9,103 nt of DNA, taken from positions 6,150 through 15,252 of the forward strand of contig PLAX01000031.1 in assembly GCA_003135255.1 (NCBI GenBank), given 5' to 3'. The notes under the pieces were generated by a model. It had not been told where the DNA came from. It saw only the letters and a list, made by a program, of their open reading frames with translations, and made no database searches. This DNA is from Candidatus Dormiibacterota bacterium. GTDB lineage: Bacteria; Chloroflexota; Dormibacteria; Aeolococcales; Aeolococcaceae. A program made the translations under genes and the position numbers. Shown piece by piece: positions 6,097-9,103 of this stretch (within the stretch, counting starts at the first letter, position 1; each line of letters opens with the position of its first letter).

Positions 6097-6467
6097 GGCT
6101 TGCCCGGAGGCGGACCAGGGGCCTCCGGGCCCGAGGCGACCCTCGCCCGGGCGACGGCGCCACGCGCAGCCGCCTCCAGCTGGTCGCGGAGCAGGCTGAA
6201 GGGGACCCTCAGGGCGGAGGCGTCGGCACTCACGATCAGGTCGTACCCGTGGTAGTCGTGCAGCCCGCGCGCCGCCTCGCGGAGCCGGCGGCGAACCCGA
6301 TTCCGCTCGACGGCACCAGCCATGCCTGGAACCGAGAGTCCGAGGCGCGCCTCGTCACGTCCATTGGGAGCGGCCTGGACACGGACCGTACCGGCCCGTC
6401 CAACGCACCGCCACGTGCGCACGGAGGCGAAGCGCCCACGGCCAGCCAGCCTGCCGCTGCCCGTCAG
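6093..6467 (-). CDS. rnpA: Ribonuclease P protein component (start codon uncertain)
   Basis: The protein subunit of RNase P, which assists the catalytic RNA in cutting tRNA 5' leaders. The signature is GAVERNRVRRRLREAARG (51-68, the RNR box with R56-N57-R58), preceded by ARLGLSVPGMAG and followed by YDLIVSADAS. The N-terminal helix region reads GSGRLAGRGRF. The start is a problem: in this frame no ATG/GTG/TTG lies where family members begin. I give CTG 6467, which overlaps the rpmH stop as CTGA, aligns with the family N-terminus and yields 124 residues, a normal length. Alternatives are ATG 6635 (180 residues, containing all of rpmH in another frame, as known in Thermus) or GTG 6422 (109 residues, losing the first helix). 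The position between rpmH and yidD is canonical. Existence is secure; the 5' end is not. Confidence 0.92.
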   Translation of the reverse strand: MTGSGRLAGRGRFASVRTWRCVGRAGTVRVQAAPNGRDEARLGLSVPGMAGAVERNRVRRRLREAARGLHDYHGYDLIVSADASALRVPFSLLRDQLEAAARGAVARARVASGPEAPGPPPGKP

Positions 6468-6610
6468 CGAGGGCCGGTCGGGGTGAGGTGCTTCCGTCCC
6501 TTGAGGCGGCGCGCCTTGAGCACATTGCGTCCACCGGGCGTCGACATCCGGATCCGGAAGCCGTGGGTCTTGCGGCGGTACGCCTTCTTGGGTTGAAAGG
6601 TTCGCTTTAT
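6464..6610 (-). CDS. rpmH: 50S ribosomal protein L34, apparent ATA start
   Basis: A 48-codon gene for bL34 of the large ribosomal subunit. The peptide after the start is KRTFQPKKAYRRKTHGFRIR, then MSTPGGRNVLKARRLKGR and KHLTPTGPR, matching L34 almost throughout (KRTFQP, HGFRxRM, GGRxVLxARRxKGR), with only a slightly longer C-terminus. The codon in the invariant Met position, just before AAG CGA ACC, is ATA (6608-6610). AGGAGA stands 6 nt upstream, the ideal place for initiation there. The only in-frame standard start upstream is TTG 6638-6640, which would add ten residues (LRCPHGRRDP) and put the AGGAGA inside the gene. Programs limited to ATG/GTG/TTG would miss or mis-start it. It is the first gene of the leftward cluster, divergent from dnaA; its TGA overlaps the possible rnpA start. 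Confidence 0.93.
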   Translation of the reverse strand: MKRTFQPKKAYRRKTHGFRIRMSTPGGRNVLKARRLKGRKHLTPTGPR

Positions 6611-6616
6611 CGGATC

Positions 6617-6622
6617 TCTCCT
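6617..6622 (-). promoter_or_regulatory. Shine-Dalgarno of rpmH
   Basis: AGGAGA, 6 nt before the ATA codon at the canonical start of L34. It is the best ribosome-binding site near the gene and is the main reason for placing initiation at the ATA rather than at TTG 6640. Confidence 0.75.
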
Positions 6623-6692
6623 GCCGTGAGGACATCGCAAATCGCGTCCGGGGACGCCACGGAGCGCCGCACCCGGACGGCGTGGTCACGCC

Positions 6693-6698
6693 AGTATA
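6693..6698 (-). promoter_or_regulatory. Possible -10 element of the rpmH-rnpA-yidD-yidC-jag cluster
   Basis: TATACT on the minus strand, inside GAATATACTGG, about 82 bp before the rpmH start. No convincing -35 lies 16-18 bp upstream. It is the most promoter-like site for the leftward cluster in the rpmH-dnaA spacer, but that spacer has few AT-rich words, so the choice is weak. Confidence 0.35.
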
Positions 6699-6797
6699 TT
6701 CGGTCCAGCCAGCCACACCTCCCGGAAGCGCCTCCGCAGAGGGTCCGGGGCTCCGTCCCCGCCCAGGCTCCTCTCCGCGCTCGCCTGCCCATCCGGC

Positions 6798-6820
6798 CTC
6801 CGCGGTCGCGCACCGCGGAG
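6798..6820. repeat. Perfect 9-bp inverted repeat between the divergent rpmH and dnaA promoters
   Basis: CTCCGCGGT (6798-6806) and ACCGCGGAG (6812-6820) are exact complements around the 5-nt centre CGCGC. The element lies about 100 bp before the rpmH -10 candidate and 17 bp before the dnaA -35. It could be an operator for a dimeric regulator or a cruciform. A terminator is unlikely, as no gene ends here and no T-tract follows. Confidence 0.6.
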
Positions 6821-6836
6821 CGGTCACGCCCGCCGG

Positions 6837-6865
6837 TTGTCGAGTGCCCCCGCCATTGCTAGACT
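6837..6865 (+). promoter_or_regulatory. Probable dnaA promoter
   Basis: TTGTCG (-35, 6837-6842), a 17-bp spacer and TAGACT (-10, 6860-6865), with an extended -10 TGC directly before the -10. Each hexamer matches 4 of 6 bases of the vegetative consensus and the spacing is ideal. Transcription would start near 6872, leaving a leader of about 165 nt that contains both DnaA boxes, so bound DnaA could block elongation and provide autoregulation. Confidence 0.55.
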
Positions 6866-6944
6866 GACGGGTGCTCAGGCGGGACGAGCTCCCCCAATCG
6901 CCCCACCCACCAGTGACAGGAACCTCCGGCAGCGACGTCGAAGT

Positions 6945-6953
6945 TTATCCACT
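6945..6953 (+). promoter_or_regulatory. DnaA box 1
   Basis: TTATCCACT differs from the consensus TTATCCACA only at the last base. It is the plus-strand half of a head-to-head pair with the box at 6967-6975 and lies 84 bp before dnaA. Such boxes bind DnaA domain IV and mark oriC and the autoregulated dnaA promoter region. Confidence 0.8.
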
Positions 6954-6966
6954 CCTGTTCACATCC

Positions 6967-6975
6967 TGTGGATAA
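6967..6975 (-). promoter_or_regulatory. DnaA box 2 (perfect consensus)
   Basis: TGTGGATAA on the plus strand is the exact reverse complement of TTATCCACA. With box 1 it forms an inverted pair separated by 13 bp, inside the dnaA leader. The pair is part of the origin or the dnaA autoregulatory site. Confidence 0.85.
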
Positions 6976-7037
6976 GTGGCTTCGGTACGTGGAGGTCGGG
7001 CTTTGGCTTCGGCGCTTGGGCGGCATGAGGAGCGACC

Positions 7038-8441
7038 TTGACGATCGGGACCGACGACGACTTCGTCCCGACTGCCACCGACCGCAACTCCACCCAGCAG
7101 CTCTGGAGCGCTGCCCAGGAGGAGCTGCGCTTCCAGCTGGCCCGGCCCAGCTACGAAACCTGGCTGGCCACCGCGACCCTGGTGGAGAGTGATGGCCAGC
7201 GCTTCCTGATCGGGGTACCGACGCGGCTCGCTCGCGACTGGGTCTCCGAGCGCTTCGTCTCCGTGATCCAGGAGGTCCTCTCCGGCCTTCTGGGGCATGA
7301 GTGCCAGGTCGAGATCACCATCGACCCCATGGCCAGCCCCCCTCGCGACGAGCCGGCGCCTCTCAGCGACTCCGACCTGGCTCCAGAGACGGACCTCGCC
7401 CCGGCCGGCGAGTCCCGGCTCAATCCCAACTTCACCTTCTCCAGCTTCGTGGTCGGAAACTCCTCACGATTCGCCCACGCCGCCTGCCGCGCGGTGGCCG
7501 ACGCTCCGGGCAAGGCCTACAACCCACTCTTCCTCTACGGCGGTGTGGGCCTGGGCAAGACCCACCTCATGCACGCCATCGGCCATGCCGTGCGCGAGGG
7601 CCACCGCCGCCCTCCCAAGGTCGCCTACATCACCTCCGAGAAATTCACCAACGAGATGATCACCGCGATCCAGGAGAACAAGACCAACGACTTCCGCCAC
7701 CGGTACCGCACCGTCGACGTCCTGCTCATCGACGACATCCAGTTCCTGGCCGGCAAGGATCGGACCCAGGAGGAGTTCTTCCACACCTTCAACGCCCTCC
7801 ATGAGATCCAGAAGCAGATCGTCGTCAGCAGCGACCGGCCACCCAAGGACATCCCCACCCTGGAGGACCGGCTCCGCAGCCGCTTCGAGGGCGGCCTCAT
7901 GGCCGACATCCAGCCCCCGGATGTGGAGACCCGCCTGGCCATCCTCAAGACCAAGCTCGGCCCGCACAACCGCCTGGTTCCCGACGAGGTCTGCAGCTTC
8001 ATCGCCCACCGCATCCAGAAGAACATCCGTGAGCTGGAGGGCGCCCTGATCCGCGTCCTCGCCCATGCATCCATCAACGGCCATGCCATCACCCTCGAGA
8101 TGGCCCAGCGAATCCTGAGCGACATCATCCCGGTGGCCGACGCCCAGCCACTCAGCATCCCCTTCATCCAGGACACGGTTGCCCAGTACTACGGCATCCC
8201 CGTCGACGAGATGAAGGGCAAACGCCGCGACAAGCACATCGTGTTCCCCCGCCAGGTCTCGATGTACCTCATCCGTGAGGAGACGGACTCCTCGCTTCCC
8301 GTCATCGGCGACGCGTTCAGCGGGCGCGATCACACCACTGCCCTCCACGCCATCGACAAGATCACCGAGCTTCTCCGCGAGGACGTCCGGCTCCAGGGCG
8401 ACATCCGCCAGCTCCGGGAGCGCCTCCACGCCCATGGCTGA
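7038..8441 (+). CDS. dnaA: Chromosomal replication initiator DnaA
   Basis: A 467-residue AAA+ ATPase that binds DnaA boxes, melts oriC and recruits the helicase. Domain I covers about 18-95 (LWSAAQEEL, YETWLATATL), a short Pro/Asp-rich linker about 98-128, and the AAA+ core about 129-345. Walker A is GGVGLGKT (168-175), Walker B LLIDDIQF (229-236), RLRSRFEGGL (278-287) holds the Arg finger, and RELEGAL (331-337) the sensor II Arg. Domain IV has KGKRRDKHIVFPRQ and the DNA-binding signature FSGRDHTTALHAIDKI (427-442). The linker is short, unlike the long one of streptomycetes. TTG 7038 is chosen because AGGAG (7028-7032) is 5 nt upstream and no ATG in this frame precedes domain I; ATG 7025 is out of frame. 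Probably transcribed from the promoter at 6837-6865. Confidence 0.98.
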   Translation: MTIGTDDDFVPTATDRNSTQQLWSAAQEELRFQLARPSYETWLATATLVESDGQRFLIGVPTRLARDWVSERFVSVIQEVLSGLLGHECQVEITIDPMASPPRDEPAPLSDSDLAPETDLAPAGESRLNPNFTFSSFVVGNSSRFAHAACRAVADAPGKAYNPLFLYGGVGLGKTHLMHAIGHAVREGHRRPPKVAYITSEKFTNEMITAIQENKTNDFRHRYRTVDVLLIDDIQFLAGKDRTQEEFFHTFNALHEIQKQIVVSSDRPPKDIPTLEDRLRSRFEGGLMADIQPPDVETRLAILKTKLGPHNRLVPDEVCSFIAHRIQKNIRELEGALIRVLAHASINGHAITLEMAQRILSDIIPVADAQPLSIPFIQDTVAQYYGIPVDEMKGKRRDKHIVFPRQVSMYLIREETDSSLPVIGDAFSGRDHTTALHAIDKITELLREDVRLQGDIRQLRERLHAHG

Positions 8442-8732
8442 GCCCCACTCCCTCCCGGGAGCAGCAGCGCCTCTCCCGCCGACACACCATCCAGAATCCA
8501 CCCTCTGCGCCGAGTGGGACAAAGCCTGTGCGCATCTCACCCGCTCCTTGTGGCAAACCGCGCATCCGCCTTCCCCCTGGGGACAACCCCTTCAGGCAGG
8601 TCCCGCCCTCCCCAGCCTCTCCCCGGTTCTCCCCAGCCTTCCGTATTCAGAAACCAGGGTTATCCCCCGCTTCCCCACCCCTATTAATATCTTCTTATCT
8701 CTACACTGTCACCACCCAAGGAGTCCTCTCCG
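8442..8732 (+). other. dnaA-dnaN spacer, candidate oriC with AT-rich unwinding tract
   Basis: The 291-bp spacer holds no gene. Its plus strand is strongly pyrimidine-rich from about 8560. It contains degenerate DnaA-box-like 9-mers (7 of 9 bases) at 8549-8557, 8578-8586 and 8660-8668 (TTATCCCCC). These are followed by a GC-rich stretch and then 8682-8703, where 18 of 22 bases are A/T (TATTAATATCTTCTTATC region). That is the most AT-rich spot seen in the window. The order box, GC-rich spacer, AT-rich CTA/TTA/CTT run resembles the DnaA-trio unwinding region described in Bacillus subtilis. dnaA-dnaN spacers hold the origin in many bacteria, so oriC is inferred, not shown. Confidence 0.5.
8718..8723 (+). 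promoter_or_regulatory. Shine-Dalgarno of dnaN
   Basis: AAGGAG, 9 nt before GTG 8733. It fixes that GTG as the dnaN start; the open frame has no better start nearby. Confidence 0.8.
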
Positions 8733-9103
8733 GTGAACAACTGGCCTTCCGGTACGAGCACCCATACCGCTCTGCGCTGCACGGTGTCCCCGTCCGCACT
8801 CAGCTCCTCGCTCAGCCTGGTGTCACGCGCAGTGTCGCCACGCTCCACGCTGCCCGTGCTGAGCAACGTCCTGCTCGAAACCGAGGCAGAGGGACTCCGC
8901 GTCACCGCCACGAACCTTGACCTCACCATCAGCGCCCTGGTCGCGGCCACCGTGTTGGAGGAGGGACGGGTGACCGTCCCCGCACGTCTCCTCGCTGAAT
9001 ACATCGCCTCCCTCGATGACACGACCTGCACCATGGAGGTGGAGGAGCGAACCCAGATGCTCCGCATCACCTCGGGGGTGCAGAAGACCAACCTTCACGG
9101 CAT
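8733..9103 (+). CDS. dnaN: DNA polymerase III sliding clamp, beta subunit (N-terminal part)
   Basis: The first 123 codons of the beta clamp, which encircles DNA and holds polymerase III and repair factors; the frame runs off the right edge. The family N-terminus is clear: CTVSPSALSSSLSLVSRAVS, then PRSTLPVLSNVLLE, followed by LRVTATNLDLTISA and GRVTVPARLLAEYIASL. This is clamp domain I almost complete. Compared with family members that begin right at the first strand, about 14 residues (VNNWPSGTSTHTAL) precede it. GTG 8733 is supported by AAGGAG 9 nt upstream. Its location after dnaA is the standard dnaA-dnaN order; recF would be expected beyond the window. The promoter is unclear, perhaps within the AT-rich tract of the spacer. 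Confidence 0.97.
   Translation, partial: MNNWPSGTSTHTALRCTVSPSALSSSLSLVSRAVSPRSTLPVLSNVLLETEAEGLRVTATNLDLTISALVAATVLEEGRVTVPARLLAEYIASLDDTTCTMEVEERTQMLRITSGVQKTNLHG

Noticed and set aside
6611..6827. Rightmost extension of the rnpA frame to 6827
   Set aside because: It would run through the rpmH promoter and leader and has no ribosome-binding site or homology; only the ATG 6635 alternative was kept for discussion.
7025..7027. ATG 13 nt before the dnaA TTG
   Set aside because: It is out of frame with DnaA and gives a short Arg-rich frame; AGGAG is correctly placed for TTG 7038.
8452..8461. CTCCCGGGAG palindrome just after dnaA, considered as a terminator
   Set aside because: A 10-bp palindrome without a loop folds at best into a 3-bp stem and no T-run follows.
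7464..8540. 358-codon open frame antisense to dnaA
   Set aside because: It mirrors dnaA codons, shows no domain, and has no ribosome-binding site; it is a shadow of dnaA.
1..9103. CRISPR arrays, tRNA/rRNA genes, insertion sequences, toxin-antitoxin or defence systems
   Set aside because: No spaced identical repeats, cloverleaf sequence, transposase motif or defence domain was seen; all substantial coding capacity is accounted for by housekeeping genes.

Overview
This GC-rich window is a chromosomal replication-origin neighbourhood. It carries the conserved bacterial block rpmH-rnpA-yidD-yidC-jag reading left, away from dnaA-dnaN reading right. The organism looks like a high-GC Terrabacteria lineage (Actinomycetota, Chloroflexota or Dormibacterota-like). 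Grounds are the GC content, a YidC of the short type without the large periplasmic P1 domain, a two-membrane-segment LepB with a Pro-rich cytoplasmic tail, and frequent GTG/TTG starts. I cannot fix the phylum from sequence alone.

Layout from left to right: the last 45 codons of parB (+); an iron/manganese-type superoxide dismutase (-); signal peptidase I lepB (+); ndk (-); an M16B zinc peptidase (-); jag/khpB (-); yidC (-); yidD (-); rnpA (-); rpmH (-); a 427-bp divergent spacer with a dnaA promoter, a strong inverted repeat and two DnaA boxes; dnaA (+); a 291-bp spacer with an AT-rich tract that is a candidate unwinding element; and the first 123 codons of dnaN (+). If the origin lies beside dnaA, most genes run co-directionally with the fork, while lepB and parB face it.

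The leftward cluster couples ribosomal protein L34, the RNase P protein and membrane-protein insertion (YidD, YidC, and the RNA-binding KhpB/Jag). Its first genes are tightly linked: three successive junctions can be read as 4-nt NTGA overlaps (CTGA, ATGA, GTGA). The usual rsmG-parA-parB continuation after jag is missing. Instead an M16 peptidase and ndk follow, and parB lies further out on the other strand.

I found no new defence or mobile system and no CRISPR array, tRNA or insertion sequence. The points most worth a second look are the translation starts of rpmH (ATA in the canonical position, behind an ideal Shine-Dalgarno) and rnpA (no usable ATG/GTG/TTG at the right place; either CTG, or an ATG that would nest rpmH inside rnpA as in Thermus), plus a likely two-part oriC flanking dnaA.
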